This document shows, piece by piece, positions 20,929-32,100 of a DNA stretch of 64,000 nucleotides (position 1 is the stretch's first letter; each line of letters begins with the position of its first letter). Below the pieces are notes generated by a model. It did not search any database and had not been told where the DNA came from. It was given only the letters and a program-made list of their open reading frames with translations. Origin of the DNA: Schizochytrium sp. TIO01 (taxonomy: Eukaryota; Sar; Bigyra; Thraustochytrida; Thraustochytriidae); NCBI GenBank assembly GCA_004764695.1, contig SMSO01000005.1:161501-225500 (forward strand), written 5' to 3'. A program made the position numbers and the translations under genes.

Positions 20929-23900
20929 ATGGGCTTCACAATGCATACTCGATCATTGCTCCTTTTGATTCTTTTCAATTTGACTCTTCTCCTCTTTGCG
21001 CCTGCTCGTGCTACTCCCACCACATCATCATATACGATCAGTGGATTCATTACCTACTCTGAGGTTGTTCAAAGCAACTCTGTAGAATGTGGAGTTCCTG
21101 GTGCCATCATCGTGGCCAGCATTGATGAAACTGAATACGCAAGGACAGAATCATCTGCTTCTGGAGCATTCAGTCTTGATTTGCAAAGCGATGGTAGCAC
21201 ATACACAATCTATATGTTGGGTGTCTCAGACTGGTACACTGCATCGTCTGACAGTGCCAATCTCTTTGTCAGTGGCACAGCAGTAACATCAGATATCACA
21301 GACGTCAACTTCACAGCTTCTACAAGGTCCTTCACGGCCATTGTCTCTGCGACGCAATGCGGGTTTGACGTTGGCGAGGTTTCTCTCTCTTTTAAAGCAT
21401 CATCATGTGATGCTTTGACGAAATCATACGGGGCTACATTTGAGAATACTGGCGTCATTGATCTTCCACCTATTCCTATGAGAATAAATGACTTCGCCTT
21501 GACTGATGCAAGCAGCAGCGACAGCACCGTTCAAGCTCTAGCGGATCTTGAATTTAGTAATCAAGATATTTCAGCCACATCTTCCAGTGGTCAGTTCGTG
21601 TACCACCCTGTGCCTACATTGACCGCCTCTGTACCAGACTACGACCTCACGTTCCTGACCGGGGGCACATGCACAGGTGACACAGCGTTTGTTGTTCCAG
21701 CGGGTTCTGCAGTCGACTTGAAAGTGACCTTCGAGCAAACCTTTATATCCCCAAGTACCAATTCTGAAGAGACCTGCTTTACGACTCCGTCTAACACTTA
21801 CGTACAACTCACAGATCTTAATTATGACTGTCCATACCAATGTCATGAGGAAATGCAAACGTCAAATAGTTCTGAAACTCTGGTGCATTATTTCAATACG
21901 CTACCATTCAATCCAGCTGACATAAATGCAGAATCTTACATCCAGAAGATCAAACTTTCCCTTGTGGGAGATAAAGGCTGGCCCGAAAGCAAGTCACCAT
22001 CGCTGACGATCCCATTCATCGTGTCAGGGCATAGTGTGTATGTTGATCAAGTGTTAACATCTCCTGTTGAAGTAAACAGTGACGTTCCACTCTTCTTTTT
22101 GTATGCTCCGCCTTCTCCAGACTCCGAGGTGACGATTGAAAGCCCCGACATCAATCTGTACCTTACGAACGACTATGTGAGTGTTGACGGTACCTTAGAC
22201 TCTGAAATACCTTTCGCATTTGATACATCTGAGCTCGTGCTGGGCAATATCACGGAGATAGGATCACTTAAGGCCTCAGCAGAAACTGGCGACCTTGTAG
22301 TACTATTGCTGAGAGATATAAATGTGACGGTGGCAACAAATGTAACGTTTGACGAGAGTACATGCGCCCTTGAACAAGGTAACAGCAACAATACTGCTTG
22401 GTGGAGCATATCCGATCCGCGAATAGCGACTCTGTATAGAAGCGAGTGTGAGGATTACCTCGACTCGGTGCTCGACTATTACTCTGTAGTATCTATAAAA
22501 ACACACCAGTACAACACATCATGCAGCTTAAATGTCGAAAATATGAAATGGCAGCAAGACCGTTGGCTTAATCTCTTTCGAATTTGGGACGAAGATAAAA
22601 TTACAGCAAGAATGAACCCGGTAAACTTTTCACGCATCCAAAGTTTTTCAACTTTCGGCGATTCTGACTCATTTGGTGTGAGCGACTCTGATCCTTATAA
22701 ACTTTGGGTTAACAAGACAGCTACCGGCTTTTCGACAAGAATTGGCAACTCGTCTGACTCCCGTGCGTTTGAAATCTCTACATCAACCTCCGCAGATCGC
22801 ACAGAGGGTAATTACTTAGTTGAAATGACGGAATACAGTATGTCGGCCCAGATCATCAAATCAGAAACCGTGACAATGCAATACAGCTCCGATGTATCTA
22901 GCTATGTTACGCTCAATGCAACAGATGCATTCTATTGCTTTAAGGCGTTTCGTTCACCCCTGTCTGGGTCATATGTCTACGAATTTTGTGAAGAGACCCC
23001 TTGCGTTTTGGAGCGTACGTTTGACTCCTTGTATGCAGATCGTCTGTATCCGAGCTCGGCAGACGGAGGTGACGGTGCGTACAGCACGTACGAGGTCTTT
23101 CTAAATACATCTGGGAGAGCTGTGACCTCGGATCGGCCTCTCAGTGTACAACTATTCTTTGATATGATCGACTTTGACTCATACGTTATCAAAGTGAACA
23201 ATGAGGTCGTTGGTAATTCGCAAGATATCAATATCACTGTCTCCACGAGTGAGGTGGACCCATCCTTCAAACTGACGGTATCTCCCCAAAACACGACCGT
23301 TCACTACACAAACTTGAATATCAAGGCATCTACCGCTTGTGGTACAAACGCTGAATTGCCACTAAGCTTCAACTTTTATGCTACAGAATGCCAGGGAGCC
23401 AGTCTAGCGATTGTACCAAGCGCTTTGACGACAAGTTATCCTATCATGAACATCTCTTACACTACCTGGCAGAAATTTGACGAATTTAGGGATACATTTA
23501 CGGTTGTTACCGAGTGGTACGGAGATGCTGGTGGGGAAGTGGTTACTTGGCCTTACTTGGAAGATAGTCAGAACTATACCAATGTTAAGCTCAGCCCGTA
23601 TTCTGGCTATCTACTTTATAATTACACAGCTGAGATCGCTGAGTACATTCATCCAGATAGCGTTGTTGCAAAGATACGCCATATGCGAACCCACATCTTC
23701 AATAAGTGTTCTGACAGTAATAGCCGCGTCATCTACTCCAACCAGGTCGGCCACATCACGGCTTATTCGTCTCCAAGGTTTCTCGCATACACAGCTCACG
23801 AGTCATCCGAAACTCTTGCAAATGCTTACCCAGTCGCTAACTTTCGGTTTAATACCGAGGTGGACTGCCAAGCATCGGATCTGAAGGTGATAGCAACATT

Positions 23901-24441
23901 AGATTCTAACCGTAACATGACAGTGGCGGGCGAAATTGTATGCTCGTCGACACTCAGAGATCTCACAGTGGTGCTCCGATTTACCGACGACACTGAGGTC
24001 GAAGCATGGTCAGGAGAGCTCGTGGAATTCGAATTCTTTGGCCTTTCTGATTTATTTGGTAACGCGCGTCAAAGCAACATTACAGGATCAATTGTGATTC
24101 CTATTCTACCAGGCTTCAACGCCGATGTGGCATGGCCGACACAGACTGTTGAGGAACTGCAAGTATATATTGATGCAACTAAACAGAGATATGTAGGGCA
24201 GGACAAGATCCCAATTACGTATTACGGAGAAGATCTTTCTAGTAGTTCAGGCCGAAGTATCAAGACAAAGATAATCGTTGGCGTGATTGTAGGTGTGATC
24301 GGCGCTGCATTGGTAGTCGGTCTTGGATATTTCTTGCTACGTCGCAGTGGCAGAGCATGCTTTGCTAAGAAAGTATCACATGATGAGCTGGAAGCGGGCC
24401 ATCTAAGGGCACGGAATCCGTCCTACACAGGCGAGCACTAA
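20929..24441 (+). CDS. Large type I membrane glycoprotein, unknown function
   Basis: A 1170-residue protein with a classic signal peptide (Leu-rich, cleavage near PARA-TP, about residue 29), a very long extracellular part, one transmembrane helix near the end (IIVGVIVGVIGAALVVGLGY, about 1115-1134) and a short basic cytosolic tail. The first extracellular domain (about 34-95) reads like a carboxypeptidase-regulatory or CNA-B-type beta sandwich: GVPGAIIVASID...TESSASGAFSLDL...GSTYTI. The rest is Ser/Thr/Asp-rich beta-like sequence with many N-glycosylation sequons and scattered Cys; I recognise no catalytic motif. A surface adhesion or cell-coat role is inference. The start could be residue 1 or Met5 (20941). 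No intron needed. An isolated gene, gene-poor on its left. Confidence 0.85.
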   Translation: MGFTMHTRSLLLLILFNLTLLLFAPARATPTTSSYTISGFITYSEVVQSNSVECGVPGAIIVASIDETEYARTESSASGAFSLDLQSDGSTYTIYMLGVSDWYTASSDSANLFVSGTAVTSDITDVNFTASTRSFTAIVSATQCGFDVGEVSLSFKASSCDALTKSYGATFENTGVIDLPPIPMRINDFALTDASSSDSTVQALADLEFSNQDISATSSSGQFVYHPVPTLTASVPDYDLTFLTGGTCTGDTAFVVPAGSAVDLKVTFEQTFISPSTNSEETCFTTPSNTYVQLTDLNYDCPYQCHEEMQTSNSSETLVHYFNTLPFNPADINAESYIQKIKLSLVGDKGWPESKSPSLTIPFIVSGHSVYVDQVLTSPVEVNSDVPLFFLYAPPSPDSEVTIESPDINLYLTNDYVSVDGTLDSEIPFAFDTSELVLGNITEIGSLKASAETGDLVVLLLRDINVTVATNVTFDESTCALEQGNSNNTAWWSISDPRIATLYRSECEDYLDSVLDYYSVVSIKTHQYNTSCSLNVENMKWQQDRWLNLFRIWDEDKITARMNPVNFSRIQSFSTFGDSDSFGVSDSDPYKLWVNKTATGFSTRIGNSSDSRAFEISTSTSADRTEGNYLVEMTEYSMSAQIIKSETVTMQYSSDVSSYVTLNATDAFYCFKAFRSPLSGSYVYEFCEETPCVLERTFDSLYADRLYPSSADGGDGAYSTYEVFLNTSGRAVTSDRPLSVQLFFDMIDFDSYVIKVNNEVVGNSQDINITVSTSEVDPSFKLTVSPQNTTVHYTNLNIKASTACGTNAELPLSFNFYATECQGASLAIVPSALTTSYPIMNISYTTWQKFDEFRDTFTVVTEWYGDAGGEVVTWPYLEDSQNYTNVKLSPYSGYLLYNYTAEIAEYIHPDSVVAKIRHMRTHIFNKCSDSNSRVIYSNQVGHITAYSSPRFLAYTAHESSETLANAYPVANFRFNTEVDCQASDLKVIATLDSNRNMTVAGEIVCSSTLRDLTVVLRFTDDTEVEAWSGELVEFEFFGLSDLFGNARQSNITGSIVIPILPGFNADVAWPTQTVEELQVYIDATKQRYVGQDKIPITYYGEDLSSSSGRSIKTKIIVGVIVGVIGAALVVGLGYFLLRRSGRACFAKKVSHDELEAGHLRARNPSYTGEH

Positions 24442-25049
24442 CTATAACAATGCATAGGGTACGCAAAATTAAAATACTCAGATAAAGTTGAGTTCTTATC
24501 TCTGACTGCATGTATAAACAAATTCAGCTATATCCCAAACTTTTGCTTATAACAAATTCCTTGTGGATAGTGTGTGGTGTCAGTGAACAGGCTATGTTTT
24601 AGAGAATACTTGTTATTTCTGAAAAGACTTTCAAGATCTAAGGAATACTCAATATACAAAGTTCGACAGGATAACCTGGCAATTCGAATCATGGCGTCTT
24701 GCATTTGACAAGGTTAAAGAGCTCAACGCAGTGAGAAGGCACTTTTATTTTTTTTAAAAACAAGAAACCCTACTTGAATATCCAGGTATTCGTCTGATTT
24801 CCATAAAGGTGAATATGCTTTGATACTACTCTTGATTCGTTCTGAATGCGCTCATCATACTTGAGTTGATCTTGATTTTCAAGTTTCCGAAACTTCGCCA
24901 GTGTGATAGACTCACGAATTCGATGTGACAATGAGGTCCCAGCTGCACTCGTCTGTTTTTGTATCATGAGATAATGCAAGATCTTGCTGCAATGTTATCG
25001 CAATTTCTGGAGAGTCCGAACGATGTTATTAAGTCCATAATTGAACTTG
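24442..25049. other. Convergent intergenic region with a possible small exon
   Basis: 3' sides of two convergent genes. On the minus strand, 24770-24967 holds a 65-codon frame from an ATG (Lys/Glu/Arg-rich, helical: AKFRKLENQDQLKYDER) preceded by TTGCAG, which could be a splice acceptor. It may be a last exon of the repeat-protein gene at 25050-27251, but I could not find a good donor in frame, so it is left unassigned. Confidence 0.4.
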
Positions 25050-27251
25050 TTATTTCGCATGTGTGATATCCTCTAATTGGGAAGTAGGAAGCTTGGCTCG
25101 CTTCGAAGAGCCAGAAGAGTTAGAAGAGTGAAACAGAGTTCTCTTACATTGTCCTGTAGAATTACAAGCCTTTTCTTCTAAAATGGAATGAGAGACTTTA
25201 GAATGTCCTCTGGTTGTTTGTAAATCATTTAATTCTATAAGAAGCGCTCGGCAAAGTTCCATACAACATGTCTGACAAACCTCCCTTTTAGAAGCACCCT
25301 CAATTCCTGATGATGATTTATCCGACACTATTCCCAAACGAATCACTCGAGATACGTCATTATTTCTCATATTTTTTCCAGTTTCAGGAGGTGAAATAAT
25401 TGATTTCCGTGTGCCACCTGTACTGTTAGGAGTGGTTTCTGAGAACGTCCTGCGTTGCAAAGAGCCAGAAGAATCTGCATTATCCCTCTCTATTTCCTGT
25501 CGAATGGATATGTTAAGCAAAAAGCTATTATGTACCTCTGTACAAATTTCTTTGTCGTCATTTTCACTTTGCCTTTGATCACAGACTTTGCATATCTTTG
25601 TTTGATCAAAACTATGCGATAGAGATCCAGTCTCAGCTTCAAATTTAACAATGCTCCTTTGTTGGTTCTTTCTTGCAGGCCCAATAGAAAGTGGACGACT
25701 TACAACACAATCAGTTGGCTTTGCTGCGCTCGGAATATTTAGGATTTGTTCTCTCTCAAATTTCAGTTCAGGTTCTCCCGAAGCGTTAATTGTAGACACT
25801 TGAGCGTGAACTATATTCTGAGAAACATGAGGGATCCTACCTATTTCTGACCTTTCCAGGTTGCTCTGAATAATGCCTTTTAAAATGGTATGCCTCTCTC
25901 CCCCTTGTAAGTGAATAGTAGTCGGCATAGCATCCAGTTTTGTCGAAGGAGTTATTGAATCAACTTCGTCATCTGTATCAATTTGGGTATCTAGGTATGT
26001 GCTTGTTGTGAAATCTTCTATCTCAGAACTGCGTTTGCATGAAGATGTTGAATAATCGGCTTCGTCATCTGTATCAATCTGGGTATCTTGCTGGGTGCTT
26101 GCTTTAGGGTCTTCTCTCTCAGAACTGCGTTTGCAAGAAGATGTTGAATAATCGGCTTCGTCATCTGTATCAATCTGGGTATCTTGCTGGGTGCTTGCTT
26201 TAGGGTCTTCTCTCTCAGAACTGCGTTTGCAAGAAGATGTTGTTGAATAATCGGCTTCGTCATCTGTATCAATCTGGGTATCTTGCCGGGTGCTTGTTTT
26301 GAGATCTTCTATCTCAGAAGAGTGTTTGCAAGAAGATCTTGTTGAATCGGCTTCGTCATCTGTATCAATTTGGGTATTCTGAACTGTAAATTCGTTCTCA
26401 TGAGGTTGATTAGGTTTGATACCTGTTTCTCTTTTGTATGCGCTACTATCGCTACTTTGTGAAGCCTTTTTGTCCTGAAGGCTCGTAGTACACTCACCGG
26501 CTTCATCTAGATCTTGAGTTGGGTGATTGGCTACGTAGGAACTGTCATCGCTGCCTTCTGATGCATTTCTGCCCCTTAGAGCTTTAGCACAGCCGCTGAT
26601 ATTTTGAGGGGAGTGATTGGCTACGTAGGAGCTACTATCACTACTTTGTGAAGCCTTTTTGTCCTGAAGGCTCGTAGTACACTCACCGGCTTCATCTAGA
26701 TCTTGAGTTGGGTGATTGGCTACGTAGGAACTGTCATCGCTGCCTTCTGATGCATTTCTGTCCCTTAGAGCTTTAGCGCAGCCGCTGATATTTTGAGGGG
26801 AGTGATTGGCTATGTCGGAGCTACTATTACTACTTTGTGAAGCCCTTTTGTCCTGAGGGTTCGTAGTACAGTCGTCGGCTTCATCTAGATCTTGAGTCGG
26901 GCGATTAGCTACGTGGGAGCTTTTATCATTTTGTGAAGCTAAAAAGTGATCATGCTTTTTGTTTCGTAAATGATGGTCGTCAGTGTGGCTGACAAATTCT
27001 CTCGCAATCACTTTTCCCTGCGGTATGCGCGAGGGTCCAATGCCAATTTTCTCTTCTGACGCATTCAGGACCATACCTGATCCTACTTGATCCCCTCCGG
27101 GCCGACCCATTAGATCGACAGAATCTTCGTCACTATCATCTTCATTCCTATCTGAACCTCCGGAGTGGGTTGAACGTATATCTTTGTGATGGTCACTTTC
27201 ATCATCACTTTGGTCAACCCGCGCTTCTAGCAGATCGAGAAGCGTTGACAT
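25050..27251 (-). CDS. Disordered acidic protein with tandem TQ/DTDDE repeats
   Basis: A 733-residue protein, almost all Ser/Asp/Glu/Thr/Lys. The N-terminus is acidic (QSDDESD, DDSDEDSVD). A first repeat array (about residues 115-280) is built of SSYVANHPTQDLDEAGECTT and VANHSPQNISGCAKALR modules in alternation. A second array (about 295-435) has five copies of a ~32-residue unit with the core TQIDTDDEADYS followed by SSCKRSSE. C-terminal to this are two Cys clusters, CKVCDQR...C...H and CQTCCMELC, which could bind zinc. TQ and SDD/DTDDE motifs in disordered repeats resemble ATM/ATR- and CK2-site arrays of DNA-damage mediator proteins, but no FHA or BRCT domain is present, so that is only an analogy. 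ATG at 27249-27251 is clear. DNA copies are near-identical, so array length probably varies between strains. Confidence 0.75.
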   Translation of the reverse strand: MSTLLDLLEARVDQSDDESDHHKDIRSTHSGGSDRNEDDSDEDSVDLMGRPGGDQVGSGMVLNASEEKIGIGPSRIPQGKVIAREFVSHTDDHHLRNKKHDHFLASQNDKSSHVANRPTQDLDEADDCTTNPQDKRASQSSNSSSDIANHSPQNISGCAKALRDRNASEGSDDSSYVANHPTQDLDEAGECTTSLQDKKASQSSDSSSYVANHSPQNISGCAKALRGRNASEGSDDSSYVANHPTQDLDEAGECTTSLQDKKASQSSDSSAYKRETGIKPNQPHENEFTVQNTQIDTDDEADSTRSSCKHSSEIEDLKTSTRQDTQIDTDDEADYSTTSSCKRSSEREDPKASTQQDTQIDTDDEADYSTSSCKRSSEREDPKASTQQDTQIDTDDEADYSTSSCKRSSEIEDFTTSTYLDTQIDTDDEVDSITPSTKLDAMPTTIHLQGGERHTILKGIIQSNLERSEIGRIPHVSQNIVHAQVSTINASGEPELKFEREQILNIPSAAKPTDCVVSRPLSIGPARKNQQRSIVKFEAETGSLSHSFDQTKICKVCDQRQSENDDKEICTEVHNSFLLNISIRQEIERDNADSSGSLQRRTFSETTPNSTGGTRKSIISPPETGKNMRNNDVSRVIRLGIVSDKSSSGIEGASKREVCQTCCMELCRALLIELNDLQTTRGHSKVSHSILEEKACNSTGQCKRTLFHSSNSSGSSKRAKLPTSQLEDITHAK
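25935..26395 (-). repeat. Coding tandem repeat, ~96-bp unit, five copies
   Basis: Encodes the five TQIDTDDEAD units. The two central copies (about 26040-26235) are almost identical over the whole unit, while the outer copies have diverged and one carries an extra codon. Period is a multiple of three, so copy-number changes keep the frame. Confidence 0.88.
26440..26935 (-). repeat. Coding tandem repeat, ~189-bp higher-order unit
   Basis: Two almost identical copies of a 63-codon unit plus degenerate partial copies at the N-terminal side. Each unit alternates a PTQDLDEAGEC half and a SPQNISGCAKAL half, so it is a duplication of an already duplicated module. Confidence 0.85.
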
Positions 27252-30200
27252 GGCTATTCCCCCTAATCAAGAACAGTTCGAGGTTCCTCACCTCTGAGGC
27301 TCACTGCTATTCACAATCCAGCGCGCTCTGTAGTCGTCTACGCAAGTTCTTCTCCCTTCAACCCGAGAGTAAGCAAGCGAATGATCGAGATGAGTGCTGT
27401 TGTTCTCAAACAACTTTCGCACAAGACACCTCAAAAGGCTCGCAGGGTTGTCGTCAAGGATTGCCGACAGCAAGGCGCAGTGTCTAAGGAGTCGGGTTCC
27501 CGCTCGATCTCTGCGTAGTGAATCGAAGAGTATGCTCGCCACCAAATGAACCTTCTTCACCTTGGCAGCTTTCCTACTCTACCTGCTAGCATTTTACTTA
27601 CTGAATTTATTACCAGTCTCCTGTACGTGAAAATCCAATTCCGCTCCCAGGATTCATGACTTTCTACTATACCCCTCAATGCAGTAAAAATTTGACTAAA
27701 GTAATACTAAATTGGTATCAATAGGGTGTGTTATGGGGTTATACGTGCCTAATGCACGAGGTAGGCCTAAGCATGGTTATCGTGCGTAGCTGTTACAAAG
27801 AACCTTCAACGAAGCGTTACACTTATCCGTTTCATTGAGCTGCCTGCTTGCTTCCTGTAACGATGGGCGTTGAGGTCACAACTTCGATCATAACTGAAAT
27901 TATTACAGAACCTGCTAGTAGACATGAGTTGAGCAGTTAAAAAGGAAACTAGGATACCAGCCAGGGCTAAAACACAAACATGAATGGAGTTCTAGATACA
28001 TCGAGAGAGTGTGAGGAAAAGTTTAATACAAGTAGCTATTTCTAATATATATAAAGAAAAGAAAGATAAACAGTGGAAGACAGTGGTAAATGAAAAATGC
28101 ATTGGATCATAGGTGGTACTTCCTTTGTAATTGATTTGATCTCTCTTAGTGTCGGCCTGCTCTCCCTTCATTCTTCTGGATAGGGAGTCCAGATATACCT
28201 AAGCATGGCATAGCCAAGGACAAGAGAATTTCCCTCAACAAGCATTCAAGTTACAGAGCTGACCGCACCAACCCCCAAACTGTTTAAAAGTTGGCTGTGG
28301 TTTATTCATTTATTTAGGTAAAGTATATGTACATCAAGCAAAGCGGAATAACTTCCCTTGCAATGTTGAAAGCTCATGGTACAGTGTCAATAATAACATC
28401 TTTACCGCTTACAATGTTCTAACAGTCTATGATAAAATAGTCCTATTTTAACTCTTTCAAATAAGGCTGAGTGCGTCAAGTAGCGAAGCAATTTACTTCG
28501 TCTCTTCCGACTGTGGGTGAAATTAGATTTACACATTGTAGTAGTGCCCTCAACTATCCCTTTAAAAAATGGCCTTTTGGCATGGGTACTCTCATGTTTG
28601 TAAAAATTAATGGTCACTGCAACATTCCAAACAAATACAGCAACAAGAAACTAGCAGGGACTTCAGGGATAGTGGACGAGCACCAAAATATCTTGCTGGA
28701 ATCTTCCTATTGCAGGCGCAGTTCTTCTTGTATGTAGGCTGGTCATTCTCATTCATGCTGGTGTAGCAAAAGAACGAGAAAAGATTCTTTGAAAATGAAA
28801 TACAATTTGAATATAGATGCCTCTTATTTCGGGATGAGTATGTAAAGAAACTATGTATATGAGATGCAATCATGTTCTAATGCAACTTTTATCAGGGGAA
28901 TTGACGCCCAATAATACCAATTGATTGGGGCACTTTCGAGCTAAGACATCATAGTCAAGGCCTTGGCGCATTCCGTCAATCCACTTTTCAGTTTTCTTGT
29001 ACTAAATAGTTTCATATTAAGATTTTTTTATCAGCAAGACCGTTGCATTAACAGAAGCTCCCGTGCGTTTTGCTAGATATACAGTTAATTACGTGCTGGG
29101 AAGCAAGAAAGCAAAAAAGGGTCGAAGTTAACTAAAGCTTCGTATTGCCAAAACGATTGCACATCATCAACTTTCGTCAGATTAACAGCTGTCACGCAAG
29201 CGAAACTTATCAAAAGATTGCAATATATGTCAAGTTTTTCTACAATCTTGCTTTCTACTGCTTAAATACCAATCGAAGGTACGGGCTGACATAATATTAC
29301 TGGAGCGCCCGGCATGACGGCGAAATAACTCAGCCAGGTGCGTGGTTTCAACCCCAAGGCATCTATTTAAGGCTCTCAATAATATGTAAGAACCGAAAGT
29401 GTACACTGACATACAATAGAGAAACTGTGGAGAAATCGAAGTTGATGCTTGGAGTGACGAGTCGGCCTAGCCTTTTCTTTTCGATTTTTGGTGAAAGAGA
29501 TTAATTCTAGCTTAGTCTTTTGAATACAACATGAATCAGTCTACTTGTAATAGGACAGATTGATTGTTGACTTTGGTAGCCAGAATTATTAAGTCCTCTT
29601 CAAGTCATCTTTAAGCCTCCGGCCTCTATCTTTATGGTCAACTAGAGGTTGACCAGATTCATCTCCCGACGTATGCCTCGATCTCGAACTAGGTCATAAT
29701 CCACTGATCCTTTGCAAAGCCATTGGTTTTAATTCAATCTTCACATCGATTGTACCCTTCTGATAAAACTTGGAATTTCAAGGCTCAATAACTCCCAGAA
29801 AGAAAAGAGAAGGAATATCATACATCCCTCCCTCTAGCTAGACTTTGTTGGAAAAGAATTACCCATGATCGTCAACATCGCGAGAACATATATATTTTTG
29901 TTTGTTTGAACGAAAATAAAATAAAATATCAATCGAAAAGATATTATAATTAAATTTAAAAAAAAAAAAATAGTAGAATTAGGTATCTACGTACTATTTC
30001 ATTTTAAAATTTTGAAACTTAATTTTAATTTTAATATTTAAAGATTAGAATTAAAAGTTTTATGTTTAATTATGATGTTTAAACATAAAATGTAACTTTC
30101 CCCAACCTATGAGTTGATATATAGTAGAAACGGCGTCCGGCCTGCTTCTGGCCACCAGGCGGACCTCGCAGATACTGTGCCTCGGCGGTCGAGGCCGTAG

Positions 30201-32100
30201 GCCGTGAAGTGGCATTCGAGCCGCAACAGTGGCTGTGCATGCATAACAGAGGCCTCTCGAGATTCTCTTTCTCTCTGCGGTCTACGGAGTGATCAGCTTC
30301 GCTGACGCCAAGACCTCTCGTGATGAGGAAGCTCAGCATTGTTTGGCAAGAATTCCGAACAGGTCTTTCATCGCTTCAAAAAATCATCTCCATTGTGACC
30401 AAAAAGGAACACCGCCATCATGATCGAAGCTGAAGGCCAGTTCGATATGATAGAAATTGAGACGAGCACGAGCCACGATTGTATTTTTCATGAAAAAACT
30501 TGAAGAAGAAAAGAAACGTTGCACAGACTAGGTGGTAGGTGCTGCGAAGCAGCGAATGTTATCATGGGTGATTGATGGGGTCGTGAAAAGAGAGTAGGTG
30601 CTGCCACTACAGCGTTGCGCGACCTCCATTTCCCAGTCTCAATAATTACTGGTCCATCGTGATGTCCCACCTATGATTGTAAGCTGCTACAACTTAGGAA
30701 TCAAGATGGAGAGCAAACAGGAAAGGACTAGGAGTTGGCCCCATTTGCCCGCCTGGGAGTATAGAAGGAGCACGGTGATTATGTAAAGGAAGTGGACAAT
30801 CTCGCGCACCTCACATGCATGCTCTTACTTGAGAAACACACTTGAGAAACACGTATTTATTTTATGCTTGGCGAACGAGGAATCCTATGTTTGCAATATC
30901 ATGAAATAAAGAATTGAAGAATCTGCTGATGGAGGAATAGAATAATAAATGTATTGAAATAAAGGACATCGAGGCCGACACTGGTGCACGGTACGCTCCA
31001 AGTTCGGGTAAAAAAAAGAGAGGCTGTATTTACTTTCAACGTACTGAAATCTCTTGACAACTGTACAAATCCATGAAACATTTGGGGCGAATGTTGTCCC
31101 ATGAGCTGTTGTTGTAGGTACCCGTAAAACTTTAAGCCAAACATAAGGCTAGGAGCTCTAGTTCACTAATTTGCCTTTCTACGAAGGACCAATATGGAAG
31201 TAGGCCTTCCATCCTCCAAGTGAGAGTTATGCCAGAGAGCATCTGTGAGTCCCTACAAGAAAGCTATATTGTTCCCCCCTCCAATCTCTGTTTGTACAAA
31301 TTCTATTTACATGGGCTTATTTATGCTGTTGTTTATAGTTCTTTCCAGGCTTATCAACTTTTTCTGTTTTTCCTGGAAATGCCTCTTGTTATCTGCCGAC
31401 CCTGGTGTGCTTCACCAATCAACCACGCGTTTCCCAAACGTTTGTTGACTTGGCATATATATATATATAATGCCAAGAAGGATATATTTCCCTCAATCGT
31501 TTTCTTTACTGTATCCTTTTGATTCACCTTGCCTCAACTAAGTTTTGCAAAGAAAGTGAAGACTATGCCATCTATTCAGCTACCTACCTCTAATCGAGGG
31601 AGTGCACGACAAGTTTGCCGTGGCTTTGATCATCCTAACAAGTCTGGCCTTTCATCTTACGACCTACTGCGCTAGCTATCACCATCATGCTTAATGTCAG
31701 GGTACACTCAAATCGTGTCAGCTCGATGAAAGACAGCCATCCATCCATCTCAATCTGTGGTGGCAGGAAGTAGTAGCGTAGCGCGTGGATTCGATGAGTT
31801 TCATGCATCAGACCTCAAGTTCCAAAAATTAATCCACTGACCATCAACATAGATTCATGGCTGAAGAATTACAATCATCGCTGCTCAAAAGATGATGATC
31901 ATGCCAACGACTTCGAACGATCCAATTCGACGCTGTCATTCCCCAGATAATTAGGGAGTGATCTGCCTGCCTCTCCTTTTGCACACGAACAGACAGACAT
32001 CTCCAAAGGTGGAATTCATTTTCTAGTTGTAATAGTATTATTGCAGTAGGTATGTATGCAGCGCTTTCTTCTGCTTCAATCGCTGATCTCGCCGCTAACT
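27252..32100. other. Gene-poor region, 4.8 kb
   Basis: No supported gene. The first 350 bases are the 5' side of the repeat-protein gene. An extreme AT stretch (about 29890-30080) changes abruptly into a GC-rich block (about 30115-30340), which holds an 86-codon minus-strand frame from an ATG at 30339 with no recognisable motif. A 29-base palindrome lies at 31449-31477. The rest is short broken frames. Confidence 0.5.
31449..31477. repeat. 29-base palindrome with AT core
   Basis: Arms CTTGGCAT (31449-31456) and ATGCCAAG (31470-31477) flank an alternating AT core that is itself self-complementary; a cruciform-prone site. Confidence 0.8.
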
